Origin: Micromonosporaceae bacterium
Lineage (GTDB): Bacteria; Actinomycetota; Actinomycetes; Mycobacteriales; Micromonosporaceae
Assembly: GCA_019689695.1 (NCBI GenBank)
Contig: JADGHA010000038.1
Location: forward strand, 1-16,384
Direction: 5' to 3'
Length of the DNA: 16,384 nucleotides
This document shows, piece after piece, positions 7,654 through 14,543 of this stretch; position 1 is the first letter of the stretch, and every line of letters starts with the position of its first letter. The notes beneath the pieces are model-generated. The model was not told the origin of the DNA, ran no database searches, and saw nothing but the letters and a program-made list of their open reading frames with translations. The position numbers were made by a program, and so were the translations under genes.

Positions 7654-7798
7654 CCCCGCAGGCGCCGGTGGGCGCCGCCTGGCGCGGGCCGCCGGATAGC
7701 TTACCGGACGGGGGTCAATGGGAACGGCGGTTGGCGACCGCGCCACGCTGCGACAACTCTTGGTAAACATCTGTGGACACTAAGTCGCCGGCCTTGGG

Positions 7799-7825
7799 TG
7801 TCGATTTCTGTCGCCGCCGTTCGAC
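7799..7825 (+). promoter_or_regulatory. ECF42-type promoter of the YCII-sigma operon
   Basis: TGTCGA (7799-7804) and CGAC (7822-7825) are separated by 17 bp. This matches the bipartite motif reported for ECF42 sigma factors (TGTCGA at -35 and CGA/TC at -10) in front of DGPF operons. Transcription would start near 7832, about 30 nt before the YCII start codon. The sigma factor is encoded in this operon, so positive autoregulation is expected. Confidence 0.8.
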
Positions 7826-7862
7826 TAGGGGCAGGACCATCGCTCCAGAAGGGACTGACGCC

Positions 7863-8207
7863 ATGAAGTACCTGTTCCTCTACTACGGAACCGACCAGGC
7901 CGAGCCGTGCTCCGCGGAGTTCGAGCGCGGCGTCAAGGAGTGGGCCGCGGCCAAGCAGGCGCTGGCCGACGCCGGCGTGCTCATCGAGTGCGCGCCCCTC
8001 TACCCGGTCGAGGCGGCGACCACCGTCCGGGTACGCGACGGCGAGACGCTGCTCACCGACGGCCCGGCGGCGGAGATCAAGGAACAGCTCGGCGGCTTCA
8101 CCCTGGTCGAGTGCGCGGACCTGGACGAGGCGCTCAGATGGGCCGCGCGGATGCCGGCCGCACGGCAGCGGTCGGTCGAGGTGCGCCCGCTGCTGGACGT
8201 GGTGTGA
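7863..8207 (+). CDS. YCII/DGPF-family protein
   Basis: A 114-residue protein with the YCII-related fold, starting MKYLFLYYG. The family's name-giving DGPF box is present in altered form, DGPA at residues 66-69, followed by the typical EIKEQLGGFTLVE. A dimeric alpha-beta barrel is expected. The biochemical role of DGPF proteins is not established; they are characteristic partners of ECF42 sigma factors and may act with them in a stress response. The ATG at 7863 has AAGGGA about 8 nt upstream and lies behind the ECF42-type promoter. Its stop overlaps the start of the sigma gene by 4 bp (GTGA), so the two are translationally coupled. The family call is firm and the function is unknown. Confidence 0.92.
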   Translation: MKYLFLYYGTDQAEPCSAEFERGVKEWAAAKQALADAGVLIECAPLYPVEAATTVRVRDGETLLTDGPAAEIKEQLGGFTLVECADLDEALRWAARMPAARQRSVEVRPLLDVV

Positions 8208-9439
8208 CCGAGCTGGACGAGGTGTTCCGCGCCCACTGGTGGGCGGCGGTGGCCACCGTCGCCCGCCAGGTCGGCGACCTTGAGCTGGCCGAGGACGCGG
8301 TGCAGGACGCGTGCCTCGCCGCCCTGCGGCAGTGGCCCGCCGACGGCACCCCGGCCAACCCGCGCACCTGGCTGATCGGCACGGCCAAGCACAAGGCCCT
8401 GGACCGCTTGCGGCGGGACACCCGACGGGCGGAGAAGGAGGCGGCGGCGATGCGGGAGCTGGACCGGCCGGCAGCACCCCGGGAAACGGTCCCGGACGAC
8501 GAGCTGGCGCTCATCTTCGCCTGCTGCCACCCCGCTCTGGACCCGGCGGTCCGGGTGCCGCTGACTCTGCGCTCGGTGTGCGGACTGTCCACCGCGCAGA
8601 TCGCGGCGGCCTTCCTGGTACCCGAACCCACCATGGCGCAGCGCCTGGTCCGGGCCAAGCGGAAGATCCGGCACGCCGGCATCTCGTTCCGCGTCCCGCC
8701 GCCGGAGGACCTGCCGGCCCGGCTCAACGCCGTACTCCGGGTCGTCTACCTGGTCTTCACCGAAGGGCACAAAGCCACCACCGGCCCGGCCCTGGTCCGC
8801 GGCGAGCTGTGCGACCAGGCGATCAGGCTGGCCCGCGCGCTCGCCGGGCTGCTGCCCGACGATCCTGAGGTCACCGGCCTGCTCGCGCTGCTCCTGCTCA
8901 CCGACGCCCGCCGGAAGGCCCGCGTCGACGCCCACGGCAACCTCGTACTCCTCGAGGAACAGGACCGCAGCCTGTGGGACCGCAAGATGATCGCGGAGGG
9001 AGAGGCGCTGGTGGAGCGGGCGCTGCGCACCGGACGCCCTGGGCCCTACCAGCTGTACGCGGCGATAGCGGCATGCCACTCGACGGCGCCCTCGGCCGCG
9101 CAGACGGACTGGCGCGAGATCGCCGCCCTCTACGGTGAGCTCATTCGCTACGAGCCGACGCCGGTGGTGGAGGCGAACAGGGCGGTCGCCGTGGCGATGG
9201 CCGAGGGCCCGGCAGCCGGTCTGGTCATTCTCGACGCCGTGGCAAACCACCCACAGCTCGCCCGCTGGCCGCAACTGCACATCGCCCGGGCGGACCTGCT
9301 GCGGCGCCTTGGCCGGCGCGACGACGCGGCGCGCGCGTACCGCACCGCCCTCGAGCTGGAACCGGCCGCACCGGAGCGCGCCTTCATCCAGCGCCGCCTC
9401 GGTCAGCTCGGTGCCCCTGGCCCATCTTTGTCTACTTGA
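8204..9439 (+). CDS. ECF42-group RNA polymerase sigma factor with C-terminal extension
   Basis: A 411-residue ECF sigma factor. Sigma region 2 spans about 7-75 (LAEDAVQDACLAAL is the core-binding helix; NPRTWLIGTAKHKALDRLR follows). The DDELALIFACCHP block at 98-110 and region 4 at 115-160 (LSTAQIAAAFLVPEPTMAQRL is the helix-turn-helix) are typical of the group. Residues 165-405 form the long alpha-helical, TPR-like extension that distinguishes ECF42 from short ECFs; studies of this group report that the extension matters for activity and that no classical anti-sigma factor is needed. No membrane anti-sigma gene is seen nearby. The start is GTG 8204, overlapping the YCII stop. An upstream promoter matching the ECF42 motif indicates self-activation. 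The inducing signal is unknown. Confidence 0.93.
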   Translation: MTELDEVFRAHWWAAVATVARQVGDLELAEDAVQDACLAALRQWPADGTPANPRTWLIGTAKHKALDRLRRDTRRAEKEAAAMRELDRPAAPRETVPDDELALIFACCHPALDPAVRVPLTLRSVCGLSTAQIAAAFLVPEPTMAQRLVRAKRKIRHAGISFRVPPPEDLPARLNAVLRVVYLVFTEGHKATTGPALVRGELCDQAIRLARALAGLLPDDPEVTGLLALLLLTDARRKARVDAHGNLVLLEEQDRSLWDRKMIAEGEALVERALRTGRPGPYQLYAAIAACHSTAPSAAQTDWREIAALYGELIRYEPTPVVEANRAVAVAMAEGPAAGLVILDAVANHPQLARWPQLHIARADLLRRLGRRDDAARAYRTALELEPAAPERAFIQRRLGQLGAPGPSLST

Positions 9440-9452
9440 TCTGGCCACACAG

Positions 9453-9485
9453 GACTCCGCGCCATCCCGAAGATGGCGCGGAGTC
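9453..9485. terminator. Bidirectional hairpin between convergent genes
   Basis: A perfect 14-bp stem (GACTCCGCGCCATC and its complement) with a 5-nt loop lies 14 bp after the sigma factor stop and 36 bp from the stop of the opposing membrane protein gene. No strong U tract follows, which is common in high-GC actinobacteria. The position suits termination of both transcripts. Confidence 0.85.
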
Positions 9486-9521
9486 GTCTGTGAGCCAACG
9501 GGCGACCGCAGGCCGGTCGCG

Positions 9522-9899
9522 TTACCTTCTCTCCCCTCGGGTGCTGCTACCCGCCTTGGCGAGCCCTCGGCTGACCAGGTAGCCGATGGTCAGCAGCACG
9601 ATGAAGAACCAGGCCTTGTCCCCACGGAAGTAGTCCGAGTGGTTGGCGTTGGTTCCGATCACCTGCGACGCGATCAGGATCGCGCCGACTGAGGCCAGGT
9701 AGATCCAGAACTCGCTGGTCTTGATGGAAAGCTTGCTCTCGCCGCCACGTTGCCCCATCCACGGGCGGTCAGTGTGTTGCGGTTCGGTGCGCCCCATGGG
9801 CTGCGCTTCCTGCCGCCACATGGGCTGGCCGCCCGGCTCGTTGCGTACCTGCGGTTGGGTGTTAGCGGCTCGAACGTCGGTGCGGGTTTCGGTAGCCAT
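9522..9899 (-). CDS. Small two-helix membrane protein
   Basis: A 125-residue protein. Residues 1-60 are polar and Gln/Pro/Arg-rich with repeated PM(W/G)R motifs, probably disordered and cytoplasmic. Two transmembrane helices follow at about 64-82 (FWIYLASVGAILIASQVIG) and 96-113 (AWFFIVLLTIGYLVSRGL), with a short loop NHSDYFRGDK and a basic tail. Similar small proteins with an IKTxEFWIY entry and a DYFR..KAW loop occur widely in actinomycetes, as far as I recall, without known function. The ATG at 9899 has a strong GAGGAGGGGAG site, which excludes longer upstream starts. It is transcribed alone, convergent with the sigma operon. Confidence 0.82.
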   Translation of the reverse strand: MATETRTDVRAANTQPQVRNEPGGQPMWRQEAQPMGRTEPQHTDRPWMGQRGGESKLSIKTSEFWIYLASVGAILIASQVIGTNANHSDYFRGDKAWFFIVLLTIGYLVSRGLAKAGSSTRGERR

Positions 9900-10297
9900 C
9901 TCCCCTCCTCGAGTTCTGGCAATCCGCTTACGTCCCGGCCGTACCCCCGGGGTCCGAGCACGACACGTCCCGCGACTTCCCAAGATTGCCGTCGTTGCTT
10001 TCGCATGCATCTGGTGGCCTGACGGACTGGTCAGCCGCGCGGCAAGCCGGGTCACCATAGTTACGGTCGCGGTGGTCCTGGCCCAGATCCTGGTCGGTAC
10101 CGGCTGCCGGCGCTGCCGTCGCTGATCCTGCCGGCGTCACCGCCGTCGCACTGGAGTTGGTCGGGGCCGTTCTGACCAGGGAGCCGCCGGCGGAAGATCC
10201 GAAGTCGCAAGCTGGCGGAGCAGCGCGCCCTCGAGGCCCGGGAAGCGGCCTGGCACCAGGCGCGTCTTCGCGACGAATCCGCCGGCCAGAAGCTTGC
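9900..10297. other. Intergenic region with decayed-looking coding fragment
   Basis: About 400 bp between the small membrane protein gene (reading left) and the tRNA gene (also minus strand). The right part holds a plus-strand fragment described separately. The stretch 9900-10050 should carry the promoter of the membrane protein gene, but I see no clear -10/-35 pair. No other RNA gene, repeat array or insertion sequence end is evident. Confidence 0.5.
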
Positions 10298-10319
10298 TGG
10301 TGGAGCTGAGGGGATTTGA
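10050..10319 (+). pseudogene. Possible remnant of a small membrane/coiled protein gene
   Basis: The plus strand at 10050-10125 encodes a hydrophobic run (VTIVTVAVVLAQILVGTG) that ends in a stop. From 10176 to the stop at 10317-10319 another frame encodes a basic helical segment (RRRKIRSRKLAEQRALEAREAAWH and on) with no start codon. A membrane helix followed by an RRR-rich helix resembles the C-terminal half of SepX/GlpR encoded on the opposite strand nearby. The fragment runs into the tRNA gene, so it cannot be an intact gene. It could also be chance open frame in GC-rich DNA. Confidence 0.3.
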
Positions 10320-10374
10320 ACCCCTGACCCCCTCGATGCGAACGAGGTGCGCTACCGGTCTGCGCCACAGCCCC
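10298..10374 (-). tRNA. tRNA-Ala(CGC)
   Basis: A complete cloverleaf reads on the minus strand: acceptor GGGGCTG/CAGCTCC, D-arm GCGC/GCGC, anticodon stem CCTCG/CGAGG with loop TTCGCAT, T-arm AGGGG/CCCCT with loop TTCAAAT, and a 5-nt variable loop. The anticodon is CGC (alanine, codon GCG). The G3-U70 wobble pair, the main alanine identity element, is present. The 3' CCA is encoded at 10298-10300. GCG is a heavily used codon in this GC-rich DNA. Confidence 0.95.
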
Positions 10375-10375
10375 T

Positions 10376-10395
10376 CGCCGGGCATCCGCCCGGCG
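10376..10395 (-). terminator. Hairpin between sepX/glpR and tRNA-Ala
   Basis: CGCCGGGC and GCCCGGCG form an 8-bp perfect stem with a 4-nt loop, one base upstream of the tRNA 5' end and about 108 bp after the sepX stop. It may terminate the galU-to-sepX transcript or help processing of the tRNA leader. No U tract is present. Confidence 0.4.
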
Positions 10396-10502
10396 GCCCC
10401 GACGCCGTCGAGCGGCTCCCGACCGGCGGCAAGGCTTACAGGTCGGGCCAGCTCTCCGCGAATCAGAACCCGGCGCGCGACCGCGAACGCCGGCTCGGCC
10501 CG

Positions 10503-11351
10503 TCATGCCGAGCGGGAGGTGCCCGACGGCCCCGCCTGGTACGGACGGCCGCGTACGCCTCCGGCCCGCCGGTACGAGTACGTCACGCCACGGGCCGCCG
10601 ACGGATGGTAGCCCTGCACCGCCCGGCGTACCGCCTCGCGCTGCTCCGCAAGGCGGCGCTGGGCCTCCCGGCGGGCGGCCGCCCGGCGGGCCTGCTCGCG
10701 GCGGACCTCGGCCTGGCGCGCGGCGAGCCAGGCCGCCTCCCGGGCCTCGGCGCGTTGCCGGCGCCGGTCGGCGATGGCGAGGTTGCGCAGGTGCACGATG
10801 TAGCCGGCCAGGAGCACCGCGGTGACCGAAAACCCGGACCAGAAGCCCGGGCCGGCGATCAGCACACCGGAGAGCTCGGCGAGGTTGAGCAGGACCAGGG
10901 CGGCGAGCACCCGGCGGCGGCGGTACACCGCCGGGGAGTACCGCCGCGCGGGGCGGCGCCGGCGGGCCGGGGCGCGCCGGCCGGCCGAGGCCGGCTGCCC
11001 GGCGAGCGCCGGCTGCCGGGCCAGGGTCTGCTGCCGGATGTGCGCCGGACGGCGGGGCGCGGCGGTCCGCCCCCGCGCCACGCGCCTGGGACCGGGCGCT
11101 GGCGCGGTCGTGGACGCCGCCGTCTCCTCCGGCACCGGCGCACGAAGAGTCACGACGAGAACGCGAGATGTGTTCACCGGGTATCGGCCGGGCACGGTCC
11201 GCCGCCGGCGGTTGCGCTGCAGCACCCTCGCCGTCGACGACGCCCGCTCCGCCACCAGCCGCTCGGTCGCGTCATACCGGCGAACCAGCGCAGGCGCGAG
11301 GGCGAGCAGCCCGGCGGCGGCGAGGACGGCGAGGAGCACCGAGGTCGGCAC
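10503..11351 (-). CDS. sepX: SepX/GlpR, membrane receptor of gephyrin-like Glp, divisome-associated
   Basis: A 282-residue membrane protein. One helix lies at about 4-22 (SVLLAVLAAAGLLALAPAL) followed by RRYD, then a disordered Pro/Arg/Ala-rich linker (about 75-145). Two close helices follow at about 148-167 and 171-190, then a basic coiled helix (about 194-245, DRRRQRAEAREAAW...). This layout, and the place next to rimJ, glp and galU, match SepX of Streptomyces and GlpR of Corynebacterium (Rv0996 in M. tuberculosis). GlpR recruits the MoeA-like Glp to the divisome. The GTG start at 11351 has GGGAGG 7 nt upstream; longer starts lack such a site and would push the first helix inwards. The linker is unusually rich in arginine. 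The call rests largely on synteny and topology. Confidence 0.85.
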   Translation of the reverse strand: MPTSVLLAVLAAAGLLALAPALVRRYDATERLVAERASSTARVLQRNRRRRTVPGRYPVNTSRVLVVTLRAPVPEETAASTTAPAPGPRRVARGRTAAPRRPAHIRQQTLARQPALAGQPASAGRRAPARRRRPARRYSPAVYRRRRVLAALVLLNLAELSGVLIAGPGFWSGFSVTAVLLAGYIVHLRNLAIADRRRQRAEAREAAWLAARQAEVRREQARRAAARREAQRRLAEQREAVRRAVQGYHPSAARGVTYSYRRAGGVRGRPYQAGPSGTSRSA

Positions 11352-11482
11352 CCTCAAGCCTCCCGTCACACGCCCGGCAAACCACCGGCGCCGCGCGATG
11401 GCGGCCGAGGATTGCCGCAAGTCCAGTTACCTGAGGTTAGGGGCCCGGTACGCCGATTCCGGTACGCCGCGCCGACGGAGGA

Positions 11483-12118
11483 TCAAGATTGCCCCAGCTG
11501 TGCCCGCACCCGGTGCCAGCGGGCCAGCAGGCCGCCCTCGGCGGCAACGTCCTCACTGGTCAGTGCGTATCCAATGTGGTCGCGCCACTCGCCGTCGATG
11601 TGCATGTACCGAGGGTGGTACGCCTCTTCGCGGAAGCCGAGCTTCTCCACCACCCGCCGGGACGCCTTGTTCTCCGGCCGGATGTTCACCTCGATGCGGT
11701 GCAGGCCGCCGGGGCCGAAGGCGTGGTCCACGGCGAGGGCCAGGGCGGTGGGCATCACGCCCCGTCCGGCGAACCGGGAGTCCAACCAGTACCCGGCGTA
11801 CGCGGAGCAGAACGCCCGCCGCACGATGTTGCCGAGGTTGAGGTGACCGACGAACTGGCCGTTGAAGCAGATGGCGAACGGCATGCCCTCCCCGTTGCGG
11901 GCCGCGCGGCGCTGCTCGCGGTAGATCCAGCGGAACGCCGCCGGCGAGTTCAGCTCGTCCCACGGGCCGGGCGGCGTGGACTCCCACGCGGCCAGCCACC
12001 GCTGGTTGAACCGACGTACCTCGGACCAGGCCTTGGCGTCACGGCGGCGGTACGGGCGTAGCAGCACCGGCCCGTCACCCAGCACGGCCGGCCACCCCGG
12101 AGCCTTCATCGCCGCCAT
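11483..12118 (-). CDS. rimJ: RimJ-like GNAT N-acetyltransferase
   Basis: A 211-residue GNAT enzyme of the RimJ/RimL type, which transfers acetyl from acetyl-CoA to protein N-termini in the cytoplasm. The acetyl-CoA loop is RFAGRG (115-120) after the AYAGYWLDS strand. The C-terminal motif RPENKASRRVVEKLGF (147-162) is characteristic. The nominal target (ribosomal protein S5 in the namesake) is not shown for this copy. The gene lies 45 bp after glp and 131 bp before sepX/glpR, in the same order as Rv0995 in M. tuberculosis. The start is uncertain between ATG 12118 and ATG 12109; neither has a good ribosome site, and an in-frame stop lies at 12158-12160. Confidence 0.9.
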   Translation of the reverse strand: MAAMKAPGWPAVLGDGPVLLRPYRRRDAKAWSEVRRFNQRWLAAWESTPPGPWDELNSPAAFRWIYREQRRAARNGEGMPFAICFNGQFVGHLNLGNIVRRAFCSAYAGYWLDSRFAGRGVMPTALALAVDHAFGPGGLHRIEVNIRPENKASRRVVEKLGFREEAYHPRYMHIDGEWRDHIGYALTSEDVAAEGGLLARWHRVRAQLGQS

Positions 12119-12163
12119 CCCGGAGCCGTCATCGCCACCGCTCCTGTGTCTCCATCGCTACCT

Positions 12164-13468
12164 TCACCGGCGCCGGCCGAGCGGGCGGGGCGACTGCGCC
12201 GAACGCGAAAGCAGCAAAACGTCTACTGTCGACCCCGCAGCCGCAAAGGTGACCCGCTCACCAAGCACCAGCAAACCGTTGGCCTCAGCGAGTCCAGAAA
12301 GGATATACGGCCCACCGGCCAGCGGCTGCACCGTGTAGCCGCCGCCGCGACGCTCGGCCACGTGCGCCGGGCGGAACTCGCGCAGCCCGGCCGGCGAGCT
12401 GGTGGTCTCCAGCAGGTGCGCGCGCACGCTGGGCCGGAACACCGGTTCGGCGCCGGCGAGCACCTGGATGATCGGCCGGACCAGTACCTCGAAGCCGACC
12501 AGGGCGGCGCCCGGGTCGCCGGGCAGGCAGACGATCGGCACCTCCTCACCGCCGATCGTGCCGAACCCCAAGGCGGTGCAGGGGTACAGCGACACTTCGG
12601 TGAACTCCACCGAACGCCGGGACAGGATCCGGCGCACCATATCGCCGGGGCCGGTCCCGGTCCCACCGGTGGTGACAACGAGGTCCGCACGCGACACCTG
12701 GTCGTCCAGCAGCGCCCGCAGCTCCTCCGGGTCGTCGTCGCAGATGCCCACCCGGTACGCGTGCGCGCCGGTATCCGCGACCGCAGCGGTCAGCACGTGC
12801 GAGCTCACATCCACCACCTGGCCCGGCTGGCTGGCCCGGCCGACGTCCACCAGTTCGTCGCCGGTCGCCACGATAGCCACCCGGGGGTTGCCGCGCACCA
12901 CCACGTGGCCGACACCGGTGGCGGCGAGCACGCCGACCAGCGCCGGGGTGACCGGGGTGCCGGCCCGGGCCAGGACGGCGCCGGCGGGCAACTCCTCGCC
13001 GGCCCGGCGCAGCCCGTAGCCGCGCTTGGCGCCGCGGTAGATCTCCACCGTGGCCATGCCCTGGTCGGTCCAGTCGACCGGCACCACCACGTCCGCGCCG
13101 ACCGGCAGCGGCGCGCCGGCGGCCACCGAGAAGCAGGTGCCGGGGGCCAGCCGGACCGGGCGCCAGCTCGCCGCGCCGAGGTCCCCGACGACGTTGAGCC
13201 GGGTCGGCGGTGGCAGCGCGATGTCCTCGTACCGCACGGCGTAGCCGTCGAGCGCGGCGTGGTCGAAGGCCGGGAAGGGGTGCGGGGCGACCACGTCCTC
13301 GGCGAGGACGTTGCCGTACGCCTCGGTGATGTCCAGATCCAGCGGCGGCAGCGCGCGGACCCGGCGCAGCACGCTACCCAGGTACTCGGCGAGCGGCATC
13401 GGCTCGCGCTCGGCCGCGGCCGGGGCGGTCGACCCCGCACCGATCTCCGACCCGGCCGTCGCGGTCAT
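12164..13468 (-). CDS. glp: Glp, MoeA/gephyrin-like protein with degenerate catalytic motifs
   Basis: A 434-residue MoeA-fold protein with all domains recognisable: N-terminal region to about 60, MoeA_N with DHAALDGYAV (69-78), the MoCF/MogA-like domain with RVAIVATGDELV (196-207), and a C-terminal domain with ILSGLAEANGLLVLGE (389-404). MoeA normally inserts molybdate into molybdopterin-AMP. Several hallmark motifs are changed: DNSAMDGYAV to DHAALDGYAV, GGVSVG to GGTGTG (268-273), PGKP to PCTA (296-299) and PGNPVS to PGDPGA (316-321). Together with the galU/rimJ/sepX context this favours the division-scaffold role of actinobacterial Glp over cofactor synthesis. ATG 13468 overlaps the galU stop (ATGA), so the two are coupled. 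A residual enzymatic role cannot be excluded from sequence. Confidence 0.88.
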   Translation of the reverse strand: MTATAGSEIGAGSTAPAAAEREPMPLAEYLGSVLRRVRALPPLDLDITEAYGNVLAEDVVAPHPFPAFDHAALDGYAVRYEDIALPPPTRLNVVGDLGAASWRPVRLAPGTCFSVAAGAPLPVGADVVVPVDWTDQGMATVEIYRGAKRGYGLRRAGEELPAGAVLARAGTPVTPALVGVLAATGVGHVVVRGNPRVAIVATGDELVDVGRASQPGQVVDVSSHVLTAAVADTGAHAYRVGICDDDPEELRALLDDQVSRADLVVTTGGTGTGPGDMVRRILSRRSVEFTEVSLYPCTALGFGTIGGEEVPIVCLPGDPGAALVGFEVLVRPIIQVLAGAEPVFRPSVRAHLLETTSSPAGLREFRPAHVAERRGGGYTVQPLAGGPYILSGLAEANGLLVLGERVTFAAAGSTVDVLLLSRSAQSPRPLGRRR

Positions 13469-14412
13469 CCGCCGGCTGCCCCGTCGGAGCTGGCGACGAA
13501 GCCGGCCAGCCACTGCCGGAAGGCCGGCCCGACGTCGGGGCGCTGGGCGGCGAGCTGGACGACCGCCTGCAGGTATCCCAGCGGCATGCCGGTGTCGTAG
13601 CGCACGCCCCGGTACACGATCCCGTACACCGGCGTGCCCTCGTCGAGCATCAGACCCATCGCGTCGGTCAGCTGGATCTCCCCACCGCTGCCCGGCTTGG
13701 TCCGCCGGATCGCCTCGAACACCGTGCCGGGCAGCACATACCGCCCTACCACGATCAGGTTACTCGGCGCCTCGTCGGGTGACGGCTTCTCGATAAGCTT
13801 GGTCACCTTGACCACCTCACCGAGGTCCCGCAGGCCCTCCTCGGCCGGCTCGACGGCGGCGACGCCGTACCGGGAGACCTCCTCGGGCGCAACCTCGACG
13901 AAGGCCAGCACGATCCCGCCGGTGCGGGCCTGCAGGTCCAGCATGGACGGCAGCAGCGGTGATCCCTCGTCCATGAACTCGTCACCGAGCAGGACGGCGA
14001 ACGGCTCATTGCCTACATGGGACTCCGCGCAGCCCACCGCGTGACCGAGCCCGAGCGGCTCGTGCTGCCGGCAGGTGAAGATCTCGACCAGCTCGGACGG
14101 GTGGCGCACTGCCTCCAGCCGCTTGGCGTCGCCCTTGTCCTCCAGCTTGGACTCCAGGTACGGCTGGCGGTCGAAGTGGTCGACGATCGAGGTCTTGCCC
14201 CGCCCGGTGATCAGCAGGACGTCGGTGATGCCGGCCGAAGCGGCCTCCTCCACGATGTACTGGAGCACGGGCCGGTCGACGACCGGAAGCAGCTCCTTCG
14301 GCACCGCCTTGGTCGCGGGCAGGAACCGGGTGGCGAGGCCGGCCGCTGGGATGACCGCACGCACGGCACGGCGAGCGGCAGGGCGGACCGTGGCAGGGCT
14401 TTGCTCCGACAT
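13465..14412 (-). CDS. galU: UTP-glucose-1-phosphate uridylyltransferase GalU
   Basis: A 315-residue nucleotidyltransferase, the usual length for bacterial GalU. It makes UDP-glucose from UTP and glucose-1-phosphate for cell-envelope and storage polysaccharides. The nucleotide loop AAGLATRFLPATKAVPKELLP (about 23-43) has Arg29 and Lys39, with Ala in place of the second Gly of GLGTR. Other signature parts are LITGRGKTSIVDHFD, EPLGLGHAV, LLGDEFMD, KLIEKP and GEIQLTDA. It is the first gene of a minus-strand operon with glp, rimJ and sepX. ATG 14412 has no ribosome site, but a GATAAT -10 ends 8 nt before it, so the message is probably leaderless. This placement equals Rv0993. Confidence 0.96.
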   Translation of the reverse strand: MSEQSPATVRPAARRAVRAVIPAAGLATRFLPATKAVPKELLPVVDRPVLQYIVEEAASAGITDVLLITGRGKTSIVDHFDRQPYLESKLEDKGDAKRLEAVRHPSELVEIFTCRQHEPLGLGHAVGCAESHVGNEPFAVLLGDEFMDEGSPLLPSMLDLQARTGGIVLAFVEVAPEEVSRYGVAAVEPAEEGLRDLGEVVKVTKLIEKPSPDEAPSNLIVVGRYVLPGTVFEAIRRTKPGSGGEIQLTDAMGLMLDEGTPVYGIVYRGVRYDTGMPLGYLQAVVQLAAQRPDVGPAFRQWLAGFVASSDGAAGG

Positions 14413-14420
14413 GTAGCGAG

Positions 14421-14426
14421 ATTATC
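14421..14426 (-). promoter_or_regulatory. Candidate -10 of a leaderless galU promoter
   Basis: The minus strand reads GATAAT ending 8 nt before the galU ATG, putting the transcription start at or next to the A of ATG. The absence of any Shine-Dalgarno sequence agrees. No good -35 is visible 16-18 bp upstream. Confidence 0.5.
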
Positions 14427-14477
14427 GGCATGACCCGGGGCCGCGCCGGCTGAGGGCGAGTTTGACGCGCCGCGGGG

Positions 14478-14507
14478 TGACAGTCCGGGCGGGCCGAGGT
14501 TTAGCCT
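14478..14507 (+). promoter_or_regulatory. Candidate promoter of the 5-FCL gene
   Basis: TGACAG (14478-14483) and TAGCCT (14502-14507) are separated by 18 bp, close to the actinobacterial housekeeping pattern (TTGACN, TAGnnT). The start would be near 14514, about 20-30 nt before the coding region. It is divergent from the galU promoter. Confidence 0.4.
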
Positions 14508-14543
14508 CGCCGGAACGGGGGCAGGCTGCCATGCTTGCCAACC

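Larger units (their letters stand above)
7513..7862. other. Divergent intergenic region: riboswitch leader and ECF42-type promoter
   Basis: This 350-bp gap separates the minus-strand secreted-protein gene from the plus-strand YCII gene. It holds the c-di-AMP riboswitch (7538-7653), a promoter matching the ECF42 motif (7799-7825) and a ribosome site AAGGGA before 7863. Between 7654 and 7798 I see no gene. I could not fix a convincing promoter for the riboswitch transcript, although the minus strand carries TTGACC near 7717 and TAAGCTATCC near 7700 at sub-optimal spacing. Confidence 0.7.

Noticed and set aside
7770..7778. Another DnaA box (TGTGGACAC) upstream of the YCII gene
   Set aside because: A single site with a mismatch to the consensus, so no more than chance expectation.
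8000..9448. Long minus-strand frame opposite the YCII and sigma genes
   Set aside because: It mirrors well-recognised coding sequence on the plus strand and shows no motif of its own.
10298..10374. tRNA-Ala as a phage or integrative-element attachment site
   Set aside because: No integrase, no second copy of the tRNA 3' end and no element genes are in the window.
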